Source: JBHJGP01 sp050331695
Lineage (GTDB): Bacteria > Pseudomonadota > Alphaproteobacteria > Geminicoccales > Geminicoccaceae
Direction of reading: 5' to 3'
Assembly: GCA_050331695.1 (NCBI GenBank)
Contig: JBHJGP010000024.1
Coordinates: forward strand, 47,480 to 111,479
DNA length: 64,000 nt
Part shown: one piece after another, positions 52,149-60,910 of the stretch
How positions within the stretch are numbered: the stretch's first letter is position 1
Layout: the number at the start of each line of letters is the position of its first letter
Translations under genes and position numbers: made by a program
Notes under the pieces: generated by a model
What the model was told of the DNA's origin: nothing
Database searches by the model: none
What the model saw: the letters and a program-made list of their open reading frames with translations, nothing else

Positions 52149-53225
52149 ATGGCAGACGCGCAATCCTCAGAATTTGAGATTCGATCTACCGCAGTGGATT
52201 TCTCTTTTGGTGAGATCTTAAATTTACATAAAGATAGAGAAATCATAATAAGGCCAGAATACCAAAGATTATTTCGGTGGTCAAACGAACAGAGATCTCG
52301 GCTTATCGAGTCAATTTTGCTTGGATTGCCGATCCCGCCAATATTTTTAATTGAAAATGAAGATGGTGTATTAGAATTGATCGATGGGCTGCAACGTATC
52401 AGCTCCGTTCTCCAGTTTCTTGAACACACAGCTATCAATGAACCTCAACTCACATTGGACGGATGTGATTTCTTGAAGGAACTCAATGGAAAATCCTATG
52501 AGCAACTTCAAACTGTACAGAAGCTGAAAATTAAAAGGAGTCCTATTCGTGCCACCATAATCAATAGAACAGGAGATTCTTTTGTAAAGTATGAGATGTT
52601 CAAAAGACTTAACACAGGAGGGTCACTACTCAGCGCTCAAGAGATTCGCAACTGTTCCTCTCGCATGGTGGAAGGTGGTGAGGAATTTTACGGAGTTCTC
52701 CAGTCGCTTGCGATCCACGATACGTTTGCCAAATCAATTGTTCGCCTTCCTCAGACAGCAAGGGAGCAAAAAGCGGATGAAGAATTGGTGCTTAGGTTCT
52801 TTGCGTTGTACTTTGCTCAAGATATCTATAAAGGAAACATAGAAGAGTGGCTTGATGCCTATATGGAGAAGATTCTTTTTGGTAAAACTGAATTTCAGAT
52901 AGAAAGTAGCTCAAAGATTTTTCGTGAGTGCTTTGACACCATATTTGACAAATTTGGCGATCAAGCGTTTACACGCTTCAACGATAACGGGGAAGCGATC
53001 GGCAGGTTGGCACCTGCCTATTTTGAAGCCGTCTGCGGCGCAGTTTCGCGAAATATTGAGTTCATCAAATCACTAGCGGCAGAACAGGCCATAGCTCGGC
53101 TGCGCTCCGCATTTGCGGACGAAAATTTTAAACAGTCTACGGGTCCAGGTGCAAACACCATACCCAAGCTTGCAACGCGAATTGATGTAGTAACAACATA
53201 TCTCAAGAGCGATGTCGATAATTGA
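52149..53225 (+). CDS. DUF262 (GmrSD-N/ParB-like) protein
   Basis: A 358-residue protein with the DUF262 head: EIIIRPEYQRLFRWSNEQRS (31-50), RLIESILLGLPIPPIFL (51-67) and the DGxQR-type nucleotide site IDGLQRISSVLQFL (DGLQR at 79-83). This head is shared with the GmrS part of the type IV restriction enzyme GmrSD and with BrxU/SspE-like defence proteins. The rest is helical with no HNH (DUF1524) half. Low GC and AT-ending codons set it apart from its neighbours, a sign of transfer. Its end overlaps the HEPN gene by 14 bp. Confidence 0.88.
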   Translation: MADAQSSEFEIRSTAVDFSFGEILNLHKDREIIIRPEYQRLFRWSNEQRSRLIESILLGLPIPPIFLIENEDGVLELIDGLQRISSVLQFLEHTAINEPQLTLDGCDFLKELNGKSYEQLQTVQKLKIKRSPIRATIINRTGDSFVKYEMFKRLNTGGSLLSAQEIRNCSSRMVEGGEEFYGVLQSLAIHDTFAKSIVRLPQTAREQKADEELVLRFFALYFAQDIYKGNIEEWLDAYMEKILFGKTEFQIESSSKIFRECFDTIFDKFGDQAFTRFNDNGEAIGRLAPAYFEAVCGAVSRNIEFIKSLAAEQAIARLRSAFADENFKQSTGPGANTIPKLATRIDVVTTYLKSDVDN

Positions 53226-53847
53226 CCAATTAGAACAAGAACTTAACTGGCGGGAGAGTGAGCTTGGCTCGCTAAAGCTTATTTTGAATAGCACAAATAC
53301 CTCCGAGCAGCAACAAAGGGTTTTGTTGCGTGCAGCGTGGGCTTTGCTGTATGCGCACTACGAAGGTTTTGCTAAATTTTGCCTAACTTTGTTTTACGAT
53401 CATTTGCAAAGAAGTGATATAAATTGCGACTCGCTACCACGTGCTACCCAGGTATTTGCACTTTCTAAACCTCTCGAACAAATCCGAAACAAAGCGCCCG
53501 ATGAGATGCTCTCTCGGATTCAGACTTTCCAAGATGATCATATGGTTTGTGCTCCTGATTTTCCGGATGTTGATACAAAGTCGAACTTGTGGCCTTCGAT
53601 TCTTTCGGAGTTGCTCCATACCGCTGATATTGATAATAGTATTATTAACAAACACGAAGCGAAAATCAAAACTCTGGTGTCTAGGCGTAACGAAATTGCG
53701 CATGGCGAGCGGAATTTTATAAAAAAGATTTCCTATTACAACTCATTCGAGTACGTCGTTTACGAAGTTATGTATGATTTGACGCTAGCGATTGATGAAA
53801 AACTTTGTAATTACCGGCCTTATAGATGTTTAACGCCTGGGCCCTGA
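53212..53847 (+). CDS. HEPN-domain protein, MAE_28990/MAE_18760 type
   Basis: A 211-residue all-helical protein. The N-terminal region (QQQRVLLRAAWALLYAHYEGFAKF) and the motif SRRNEIAHGE (R158/R159, N160, H164) give the Rx4-6H HEPN ribonuclease signature. The order matches the MAE_28990/MAE_18760 HEPN family. HEPN proteins cleave RNA as toxins or defence effectors. It starts 14 bp inside the DUF262 gene, so it is translationally coupled, and it shares that gene's AT-rich composition. Toxin or effector role is inferred. Confidence 0.85.
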   Translation: MSIIDQLEQELNWRESELGSLKLILNSTNTSEQQQRVLLRAAWALLYAHYEGFAKFCLTLFYDHLQRSDINCDSLPRATQVFALSKPLEQIRNKAPDEMLSRIQTFQDDHMVCAPDFPDVDTKSNLWPSILSELLHTADIDNSIINKHEAKIKTLVSRRNEIAHGERNFIKKISYYNSFEYVVYEVMYDLTLAIDEKLCNYRPYRCLTPGP

Positions 53848-53921
53848 TAGACTGGACCGGGTTATTTTTAGTTCCGAACCTCTTGCGCCCAACTCGACGG
53901 TGATGCTGGCGACGGCGGACT

Positions 53922-54866
53922 ATGGGAGAAACAATGGCGGCGCACCGCGAAGCCGCGTTGATCGGCGTTGACTGGGGTACCAGTTCGCTTCGCGCCTATC
54001 TCATAGGTCGCGATGGTGAGGTGCTGGACGAGCTCGCCGCCGATGACGGCATCACCCGCGTCACCGACAAAAAATTCGGGCCGGTGCTGAGCCGCCATCT
54101 CGGCGCCTGGCTCCAAACAGACAAAAAATTGCCGGTGGTGGCGTCGGGCATGATCACCAGCCGTCAGGGCTGGCGCGAAACGCCCTACGTGTCGACGCCG
54201 GCGAGCTCGTCCGGTCTGGCTGATGCTCTTTTGATCGATGAGTGGAACGGGAAAACAATCGCGTTTGTCTCCGGGGTCAGTCACCGGTCCGAGGCCGGCA
54301 TGCCGGATGTGATGCGGGGCGAGGAGACGCAGCTTCTGGGCCTGGAGCCGGGTGATTGCCTGGCGGTCATGCCCGGCACTCACAGCAAGTGGGTGAGGGT
54401 AAAGGACCAAAAAATCGAACAGTTCTCGACCTTCGTCACCGGCGAGCTCTACGAGGTGCTGAGCCGTCACAGCTTCGTCGCCGGCCTCACGGGTGATCAA
54501 GTCCCGTCCGGCGATGTTTTTCAGCGGGGTCTGGAAATCGGAAAGAGCGACGGCGCCGGGCTTTTGAACCGTTTATTTGCCTGTCGGACCTTGAGACTGT
54601 TCGGTGAGCTGGAGGAAGCCGAGCTCGGTGATTTCCTGTCGGGTTTGATCATCGGATCCGAACTCGCCGAGGCCCAGGCGGAAGGTTATGACGCGGCCGG
54701 CGCCAAGCGGGTCATCGTCATCGCCAACGACCGGCTCACCGATCTTTACCGCAAAGCGTTTGCTATGATCGGCGTGGAGATCGAGGTTCCGCCGGCGAAC
54801 ATCGCCGCTCGCGGACAGTGGAGGCTGGCCTCGGCTTCGGGCCTGATCGAGGGAGAGAACTTTTGA
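53922..54866 (+). CDS. dgoK: 2-dehydro-3-deoxygalactonokinase
   Basis: DgoK phosphorylates 2-keto-3-deoxygalactonate in the DeLey-Doudoroff pathway. The 314 residues show the DgoK family features GVDWGTSSLRAYLIG near residue 12, SRQGWRETPYV, the PGTHSKWV acid/phosphate region and LSGLIIGSELAEA. The ATG at 53922 is followed by a second ATG at 53934. The stop overlaps the TTG start of the aldolase gene, so the two are coupled. Confidence 0.95.
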   Translation: MGETMAAHREAALIGVDWGTSSLRAYLIGRDGEVLDELAADDGITRVTDKKFGPVLSRHLGAWLQTDKKLPVVASGMITSRQGWRETPYVSTPASSSGLADALLIDEWNGKTIAFVSGVSHRSEAGMPDVMRGEETQLLGLEPGDCLAVMPGTHSKWVRVKDQKIEQFSTFVTGELYEVLSRHSFVAGLTGDQVPSGDVFQRGLEIGKSDGAGLLNRLFACRTLRLFGELEEAELGDFLSGLIIGSELAEAQAEGYDAAGAKRVIVIANDRLTDLYRKAFAMIGVEIEVPPANIAARGQWRLASASGLIEGENF

Positions 54867-55498
54867 GCGACGGCATCGATCCACATCTCGCGAAAATGCC
54901 GTTGGTGGCGATCATGCGCGGTCTAAGGCCTGACGAGGCGATCGATCGGGTAGGCGTTCTGGTCGAGCTCGGTTTTCGGGTGATCGAGGTTCCGCTCAAC
55001 TCGCCGCACCCGCTCACCAGCATCGAGCGGCTGGTTCATCGTTTCGGTGATCAGGCGCTGATCGGCGCCGGCACCGTGCTGATGCCGCGCCAGGTGGATG
55101 AGCTGGCGGACGCCGGCGGCAGGCTGGTGATTGCTCCCAATCTGGACAGCGCGGTCATGGCCCGCGCCGGCGAGCGGGGCTTCGTCAGGATGCCAGGCGT
55201 GGCGACACCGAGCGAAGCTTTTGCCGCCATCGCTCAGGGCATTCGGACCCTCAAACTGTTTCCGGCCGAAACCCTGCCGCCGGCTGCGGTCAAGGCCTGG
55301 CGCGCGGTGGTCCCGGCTGATGTCTGGCTTTTGCCGGTGGGTGGCATCACAGCAACCGGCATGGCCGCCTATCGGAATGCTGGCGCCAACGGCTTCGGTC
55401 TGGGCTCGGCCTTGTTCCGACCGGGCGAGGGGAGGGGCACGCTCAGGCGAAACGCCGAAGCGTTCGTGAACGCCTGGAACGGCTCCCTTTCCGTTTAA
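54863..55498 (+). CDS. dgoA: 2-dehydro-3-deoxy-6-phosphogalactonate aldolase
   Basis: DgoA splits 2-keto-3-deoxy-6-phosphogalactonate to pyruvate and glyceraldehyde 3-phosphate, the step after DgoK. The 211 residues match the KDPG/KDPGal aldolase class. PLVAIMRGLRPDEA is the N-terminal signature. E42 (IEVPLNSP), GAGTVL and the Schiff-base lysine K131 (LKLFPAE) form the active site. The TTG start at 54863 lies within the dgoK stop. Galactonate dehydratase and importer genes are not in the window. Confidence 0.94.
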   Translation: MSDGIDPHLAKMPLVAIMRGLRPDEAIDRVGVLVELGFRVIEVPLNSPHPLTSIERLVHRFGDQALIGAGTVLMPRQVDELADAGGRLVIAPNLDSAVMARAGERGFVRMPGVATPSEAFAAIAQGIRTLKLFPAETLPPAAVKAWRAVVPADVWLLPVGGITATGMAAYRNAGANGFGLGSALFRPGEGRGTLRRNAEAFVNAWNGSLSV

Positions 55499-55536
55499 CG
55501 CAGCGTCGCGCCGTTTATCGCCGCCGATCAGCACCT

Positions 55537-56499
55537 ATGTCAGGTCAACTATCATCACCGGATGAGGCCTGGCCCGTGGCAACCGTTTACGTCCTTCATG
55601 AAAACGCCGAGTGGCTGCCGCCGCTTCGCGAGGCGTTCGAGCGCCAGGATATCGACTATGTCGAATGGGATCTGTCGTCCGGATCGATCGAGCTCGCGAA
55701 AACGCCGCCCGAGTGTGTGTTCTACAATCGGATGAGCGCCTCGTCCTTCACCCGGGATCACCGGTTCGCTCCGGAATTCACGGCCGCGGTTCTGAACTGG
55801 CTGGAAGGTCACGGCCGGATGGTCGTGAATGACAGCCGGGCGCTGGCGCTCGAAATCAACAAGGTCGGCCAATATGCGCGCCTGAGCGAGGCTGGCATCC
55901 AGGTGCCGGAGACGTTTGCCGCTTTGGGCCGGGATCATCTCGAGAAAATGGCCGAAAGGCTTGGGCCTGGCCCCTGGGTGCTCAAACCCAATCGCGGCGG
56001 CAAGGGCCATGGTGTGGTCCGTTTCGACGACAAGCAGGGCCTCCTCGATCACATCCGCTCGGACGCATTCGAAGACGCGACCGACGGCATCTCGTTGATC
56101 CAACGCTATGTCGAGGCAGCCGAGCCTTTCATCACCCGGGCGGAGTTCATCGGCGGCAAATTCTACTACGCGGTCCGGGTCGACACGTCTGACGGCTTCG
56201 AGCTCTGTCCGGCGGACGTCTGTGCGATCGACGGTGCGCCGCCCAAGTTCCAGATCACCGGTAAGGTGCCGGACGACCTGATCAGCAAGCTCGAAGCATG
56301 GCTGCCGCGCTTCGGCATCGGCGCCGCCGGCGTCGAGTTCGTGACCGATCCAAAAGGGCAGGCTTGGGTCTACGACGTGAATACAAATACCAACTACAAT
56401 GCGGATGCCGAGGCTGGAACCGGCCTTTCCGGAATGGGCCGGCTAGCGGCGTTTCTGGGCGAGCAGGCCCGGTCACTCGCGAGGCCGGCGGCCGCCTAG
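55537..56499 (+). CDS. RimK-like ATP-grasp ligase
   Basis: A 320-residue ATP-grasp protein that joins a carboxylate to an amine or thiol through an acyl-phosphate. The ATP-binding parts are VLKPNRGGKGHGVVRF (about 148-163), LIQRYVEA and the Mg2+-binding end VYDVNTNTNYNADAE. The N-terminal part (FYNRMSASSFTRDHRF) is similar to RimK/LysX-like enzymes. The substrate is unknown. It faces a ChaC-type glutathione-degrading gene and overlaps its end by 4 bp. Confidence 0.87.
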   Translation: MSGQLSSPDEAWPVATVYVLHENAEWLPPLREAFERQDIDYVEWDLSSGSIELAKTPPECVFYNRMSASSFTRDHRFAPEFTAAVLNWLEGHGRMVVNDSRALALEINKVGQYARLSEAGIQVPETFAALGRDHLEKMAERLGPGPWVLKPNRGGKGHGVVRFDDKQGLLDHIRSDAFEDATDGISLIQRYVEAAEPFITRAEFIGGKFYYAVRVDTSDGFELCPADVCAIDGAPPKFQITGKVPDDLISKLEAWLPRFGIGAAGVEFVTDPKGQAWVYDVNTNTNYNADAEAGTGLSGMGRLAAFLGEQARSLARPAAA

Positions 56500-57152
56500 G
56501 CTTTGGTGATCTTCCGCCGGTAAGCGTCGACCTTGTCTTTCATTTCGAACAACGCCCGTTCGCGAAATCCCATCTCCTCCAGATGCTCGAGCGTGCTGGC
56601 GAGATAGGCGTAAGAGCTGCCAAGCGGTCCCTCGGCGGTGGCGAGCGCGTGAATGATTTGTTCCGCCGGCGCGTCGTCGGCGAAGCGTTCATGGTCGCGG
56701 TTCATGACGAAGGCGATCGCTCGGATCGAACGCTCGGCGGTTTTGAGGGTCACCCAACGGGGATGGTAGGCGCGGCCAACCATCTCGCGGCGCCAGAGGA
56801 CCCGGAGCTCGCTTTGCGCCTTTGCTGGCTCGATGCCGATCACCGCGCCTGTGCAGGAGCCGCCGGGCACCAGTCCCAGAACGAGGCCCGGATTGTCCGG
56901 ACTGCCGCGGCCGACGGGCGTCCATAATGAAAATGCCCGGTGATAGCCGTGGATCTTGCCCTTACGGCGGTCGACATAGTCGAAGCATGGGTTCCAGATC
57001 AGCGAGCCGTAGCCGAACACCCAAACCGTGGATTTGCCATCCCATTCCGCCAGGGTTTCGTCCTGCGACGCCTGCAATTCATCATCCGAAAGCAGGCGAA
57101 AATCCGGACTGTACTGGCGGATCAGATCGCGGATGACGTCGCTTTCCAGCAT
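56496..57152 (-). CDS. chaC: Glutathione-specific gamma-glutamylcyclotransferase (ChaC family)
   Basis: ChaC cleaves glutathione to 5-oxoproline and Cys-Gly in the cytoplasm. The 218 residues show the substrate loop WVFGYGSLIWNP (about 44-55), HRAFSLWTPVGRGSPDNPGL, the catalytic glutamate E123 in VLWRREMVG, and the C-terminal GSSYAYLASTLEHLEEMGF. The gene converges on the ATP-grasp gene with a 4-bp overlap. Confidence 0.93.
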   Translation of the reverse strand: MLESDVIRDLIRQYSPDFRLLSDDELQASQDETLAEWDGKSTVWVFGYGSLIWNPCFDYVDRRKGKIHGYHRAFSLWTPVGRGSPDNPGLVLGLVPGGSCTGAVIGIEPAKAQSELRVLWRREMVGRAYHPRWVTLKTAERSIRAIAFVMNRDHERFADDAPAEQIIHALATAEGPLGSSYAYLASTLEHLEEMGFRERALFEMKDKVDAYRRKITKA

Positions 57153-57272
57153 CTCCCGGGTCAGCGACGAGCCTAGCTTGCCCGATCCGTCAGGTTGTCT
57201 CAGCGATCTCGTCCGTTGTCGGGCGTTGCCATCTTGGTCCTCCTCGGACGAGCCGTTCGATCGGCGCTCCTT

Positions 57273-58601
57273 CTAACCTGCAGCCCAGCGACTGTGGCGG
57301 TGACGCATGGGCAGACAATGGGGGCGCCGTTCCATCTGCATCGTTAGCAGGTCTTTGGCCTGGTCGAAACGTCCGGCACGGATCGTCGCCTCGATCAGGA
57401 AGTGGTTGAGGACATCGCGCTGGACCACGCTGCCGCCGACCAGATGCCAGACCGGCTTCGACGAGATGAGTTGATCGACCGCCCGGTCGTAGGCTCCCTC
57501 GTAAAAATCGATCAGCGCGCGGCAGATGGGGAGTGCCGCCGGCGTGACGGCCTGGGCATCCGTGCTTCGCGACTGGCGGGCATAAGTTTCGAGAGACCGG
57601 CAGAGATCGAGCGCCAGATCGGTACGGCCGCCGGCGGCGAGAGCCGCTGTGGCGTGCAGATCGGCAAAGACCAGACCCCGATCCTGAACCCGCGGTTCGA
57701 CGACGGTGGCGAGCTTCGCCCAGCGGTCGCCGACATCGATGCCGGCAAGATCCATGCGCCACAAAAGCGCCGCCGCATTGATGGTATCGACGTAGAACTC
57801 CTGATGCGCTGGCGCGATCATGCGGTCATACCAGGCGAGCGCCTCGTCGAAGCGACCTTGATCGAACCAGAACAGGCCCTGGTGCCAGTAGAGATGGGCT
57901 TTCATGGAATCCCGGTCGAACCAGGCGTCCACCCCCCGATCGAGCCAGGCGACCCCTTCCTCCTGGCGTCCCATCTCGTCGAGCGCGTGAGCGACGGCGT
58001 GGAGCGTCCAGAGCTCGTCCGGATCCAACTCATGTGCCTCGCGGCCAAGGCGTTCGCCAGCCTCGAAGTCGCCGCCTTCCTGTTGGGCGAAGGCGAGCAT
58101 GCCCAGAACGTAAGCGTAACCCGGAACCTGTTCGTCGAAGCGGTCCATCGCCGCGACAACACCCTCGGTCAGCGGCCGAGCCGAACCCGAATAGATGGCG
58201 GCGAAATGCTGAACACGAAGCGCCAGCAGATCGAGGGGCCAATCCTTCAGGATCTGCTGCCAACAGCCCAGCGCGCCCCAGAGGTCGCCGCGCGCCCAGC
58301 GGGCGAGCGCATCGGCATGAATGACCTCCCGCGGGCAGGCCCGCTCCACGAGCCGAGAGACCAGGGCCAGCGTCATCTCCAGGTCCTCGGTCTTGGTTCG
58401 GCTCCGCGCCATCACCTGGAGATAGCCTTGCAGAATTCGGGCCAGCGGGCATTCGGGATCGAGCACCAGGCAGCTTTTCAAATGATCCGGGCCGTCGAGA
58501 TGAAAACTGAGAAACCGTTCGATCGCCCTATCCAGGCTCTTGGCTGCCTCGGCGCTCGCTGCGGTCAAAGCGAGGCCGCGTCGATCAAGCAGTTCGCTCA
58601 C
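57273..58601 (-). CDS. TPR protein of the TTC38 type (second copy)
   Basis: A 442-residue helical-repeat protein of the same family as the one at 21909-23255: GYAYVLGMLAFAQQEGGDF, LWTLHAVAHALDEMGRQ, HLYWHQGLFWFDQGRFDEA, and SVVQRDVLNHFLIEATI all align by eye with its paralogue. The start is GTG. The function is unknown. It ends about 120 bp past the start of chaC. Confidence 0.84.
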   Translation of the reverse strand: MSELLDRRGLALTAASAEAAKSLDRAIERFLSFHLDGPDHLKSCLVLDPECPLARILQGYLQVMARSRTKTEDLEMTLALVSRLVERACPREVIHADALARWARGDLWGALGCWQQILKDWPLDLLALRVQHFAAIYSGSARPLTEGVVAAMDRFDEQVPGYAYVLGMLAFAQQEGGDFEAGERLGREAHELDPDELWTLHAVAHALDEMGRQEEGVAWLDRGVDAWFDRDSMKAHLYWHQGLFWFDQGRFDEALAWYDRMIAPAHQEFYVDTINAAALLWRMDLAGIDVGDRWAKLATVVEPRVQDRGLVFADLHATAALAAGGRTDLALDLCRSLETYARQSRSTDAQAVTPAALPICRALIDFYEGAYDRAVDQLISSKPVWHLVGGSVVQRDVLNHFLIEATIRAGRFDQAKDLLTMQMERRPHCLPMRHRHSRWAAG

Positions 58602-58697
58602 CCACGGATCCCTTGTTGTTTTACCTGACTGGTTCGCCTCCTATCATGACGCAAAAGCGCTTCCGCGCCCAGCGTTGGACCAGGGGAGACCACGATC

Positions 58698-59732
58698 ATG
58701 GCAGAAATGAACCGGCGGCTACTGCTCGCGAGGCGACCCCAGGGGCGTCCGAAACCGGAAGACTTTAGCTTTGTGGAGGAACAACGTCCGGAGCTGGGGC
58801 CGGGGGAGGTTCTCTGCCGGACGATTTACCTCTCGCTCGATCCCTATATGCGCGGCCGGATGAACGAGGCCAAGTCCTACGCGCCCTTCGTCCGTCTGGG
58901 CGATGTCATGGTCGGCGAAACTGTGAGCCAGGTGGTCAAATCTCAGGCGCCGGACGTCGAGGAGGGCGCCTTCGTGCGCGCTCATGGCGGCTGGCAGACC
59001 TATACCGTGCACGATGCCCGGGATGTCGCGCTGCTGGACCCGGGGGCCGCGCCACTTTCGACCCGCTTGGGCGTCATGGGCATGCCCGGCTTCACGGCCT
59101 ATGGCGGGCTATTGGGGATCGGCAAGCCGAAGGCGGGCGAGACCCTGGTGGTAGCGGCGGCGACCGGCCCGGTGGCCTCCGCGGCGGCTCAGATCGCCAA
59201 GATCAAGGGGTTGCGGACGGTTGGGATTGCCGGTGGGCCCGAGAAATGTGCGCTGGCGGTCGAGCGGTTCGGCTTCGATGTCTGTCTCGATCGGAAGGAA
59301 GGCGATCTCGAAAAGCGGCTGGCCGAAGCCTGTCCCGACGGGGTCGACATCTATGTTGAGCTGGTCGGGGGACCGGTTTTGCAGGCTGTCTTGCCGCTCT
59401 TGAACGATTTCGCGCGGATGCCCGTAATCGGCACCATCGCACATTACAACGCGACCTCGCTGCCCGATGGACCGGACAAAACGCCCTTGTTCATGCGCCA
59501 CGTCCTGGTCAAGCGGCTCACCGTCCGGGGCATGATTGTCTACGATTTCGAACCGCTCCGCGCTGATTTCGAGCGCGATATGGGCGCCTGGCTTAAGGCC
59601 GGCAAGGTTGCCTATCTCGAGGACATCGTCGACGGGCTGGACCGGGCAGCCGACGCCTTTATCGGCATGTTGGAGGGCGCGAACACGGGCAAGCTTCTGG
59701 TCCGCGTTAGCGACGATCCAACCTTGCGCTAA
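58698..59732 (+). CDS. NADP-dependent oxidoreductase (CurA-like, MDR family)
   Basis: A 344-residue zinc-free medium-chain reductase, similar to E. coli CurA and to leukotriene B4 12-hydroxydehydrogenases. These reduce alpha,beta-unsaturated ketones with NADPH. Signatures are YLSLDPYMRGRMNEAKSY, GVMGMPGFTAYGGLLGIG, a Rossmann segment with AAATGPVASAAAQIAKIKGL, and YVELVGGPVLQAVLPLL NDFARM. The ATG at 58698 is followed by another at 58707. It is divergent from the TTC38 gene. Confidence 0.92.
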   Translation: MAEMNRRLLLARRPQGRPKPEDFSFVEEQRPELGPGEVLCRTIYLSLDPYMRGRMNEAKSYAPFVRLGDVMVGETVSQVVKSQAPDVEEGAFVRAHGGWQTYTVHDARDVALLDPGAAPLSTRLGVMGMPGFTAYGGLLGIGKPKAGETLVVAAATGPVASAAAQIAKIKGLRTVGIAGGPEKCALAVERFGFDVCLDRKEGDLEKRLAEACPDGVDIYVELVGGPVLQAVLPLLNDFARMPVIGTIAHYNATSLPDGPDKTPLFMRHVLVKRLTVRGMIVYDFEPLRADFERDMGAWLKAGKVAYLEDIVDGLDRAADAFIGMLEGANTGKLLVRVSDDPTLR

Positions 59733-59815
59733 TGACGCGGATGAGAGTTTGTCACGGATTTGTCATCGATTGAGCGGCATCATATGGGAGCATCGGACCT
59801 GTTAGGGAACGAGTA

Positions 59816-60877
59816 TTGCGCATTGCTTTGGTGACCGACGCCTGGACGCCTCAGATCAACGGCGTGGTCACCACTCTTGTCCGGCTCGTCTCTGGCCTCA
59901 GGGCCCGCGGCCATGAGGTGGATGTCATCGAGCCTGGCGCTTTCACCACCGTTCCCTGTCCCAGCTACCCAGAGATACCGCTTAGCCTCGACTTGCATCA
60001 GGTCTGGCGGCGCCTGCGCGGCGCGGCGATCCAGCGGCTCCACATCAGCACGGAAGGGCCGCTCGGCCTCGCCGCCCGGGCCTGGGCGCGCGTCAACGGC
60101 GTTCCTTTCACGACCAGTCTCCACACCCGGTTTCCCGATTATTTCGACATCCGGGTTCCGGGCACCCGGTCCGTCGGCATGGCCTATCTGCGCTGGTTTC
60201 ACAAACCAAGCCGAGCGGTCCTGGTGCCGAGCCGATCGATGCGCGACAGCCTCCAGGCCGAGGGTTTTCGTCATTTGCGCCTTTGGACCCGGGGCTTCGA
60301 TGCCGGTCTGTTTTCGCCCGCTCACCGGGATCCGTCGCTTCTTCCCGGTAAGCCGCACCTCCTGTGTGTGAGCAGGCTTGCGCCGGAAAAAAATCTGGAG
60401 GCGTTCTGCGCACTCGGCGATCGCTTCATCTGCACGCTGGTCGGCGACGGTCCGGACCGGCCCCGGCTCGAGGCGCAGTACCCCCGCGTTCGCTATCTGG
60501 GGTTTCAGCAGGGGGTGGCACTGGCGCGCCTTTACGCCAGCGCCGATGTTTTTGTCTTTCCGAGCAGGACCGACACCTTTGGTGTGGTCATGCTCGAGGC
60601 GATGGCGAGCGGCACGCCGGTGGTGGGATATCCCGTGACAGGCCCCATGGACGTCATCGAGCCTGGACTCAACGGCTGGTTAGGGGAAGATCTTTCAGCC
60701 CTGATCGAACCCGCCCTTACCCTCGACAGGAAACGGGTCCGGGCGAGTGCCGAACGCTGGTCCTGGGACGAATGCGTCGATCTGTTCGAGGCGCAGACAC
60801 CCTATCAAACGGACAAAATCCTTTCCCGCCGCCGGCGCGGTACGAGCTTGTTGCCAAGGCCCAGTCTCTCCCGTTAG
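59816..60877 (+). CDS. GT4 glycosyltransferase, possible membrane-lipid sugar transferase
   Basis: A 353-residue GT-B enzyme. The N-terminal IALVTDAWTPQINGVVTTLV is the mark of the group that includes phosphatidylinositol mannosyltransferases and alphaproteobacterial diacylglycerol glycosyltransferases. The donor site has VSRLAPEKNLEAFCALG, FVFPSRTDTFGVVMLEAMAS and GTPVVGYPVTGPMDVIEPG. The TTG start has GGGAACGAG upstream. Acceptor and donor are not certain. A glycolipid role is inferred. Confidence 0.85.
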   Translation: MRIALVTDAWTPQINGVVTTLVRLVSGLRARGHEVDVIEPGAFTTVPCPSYPEIPLSLDLHQVWRRLRGAAIQRLHISTEGPLGLAARAWARVNGVPFTTSLHTRFPDYFDIRVPGTRSVGMAYLRWFHKPSRAVLVPSRSMRDSLQAEGFRHLRLWTRGFDAGLFSPAHRDPSLLPGKPHLLCVSRLAPEKNLEAFCALGDRFICTLVGDGPDRPRLEAQYPRVRYLGFQQGVALARLYASADVFVFPSRTDTFGVVMLEAMASGTPVVGYPVTGPMDVIEPGLNGWLGEDLSALIEPALTLDRKRVRASAERWSWDECVDLFEAQTPYQTDKILSRRRRGTSLLPRPSLSR

Positions 60878-60910
60878 CGGATGACGCCTCGGATAAGGGG
60901 AGGCGTCGCG

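Noticed and set aside
53860..53930. Attachment site at the right edge of the AT-rich island
   Set aside because: No tRNA end or direct repeat matching the left edge (51751-52148) could be found by eye.
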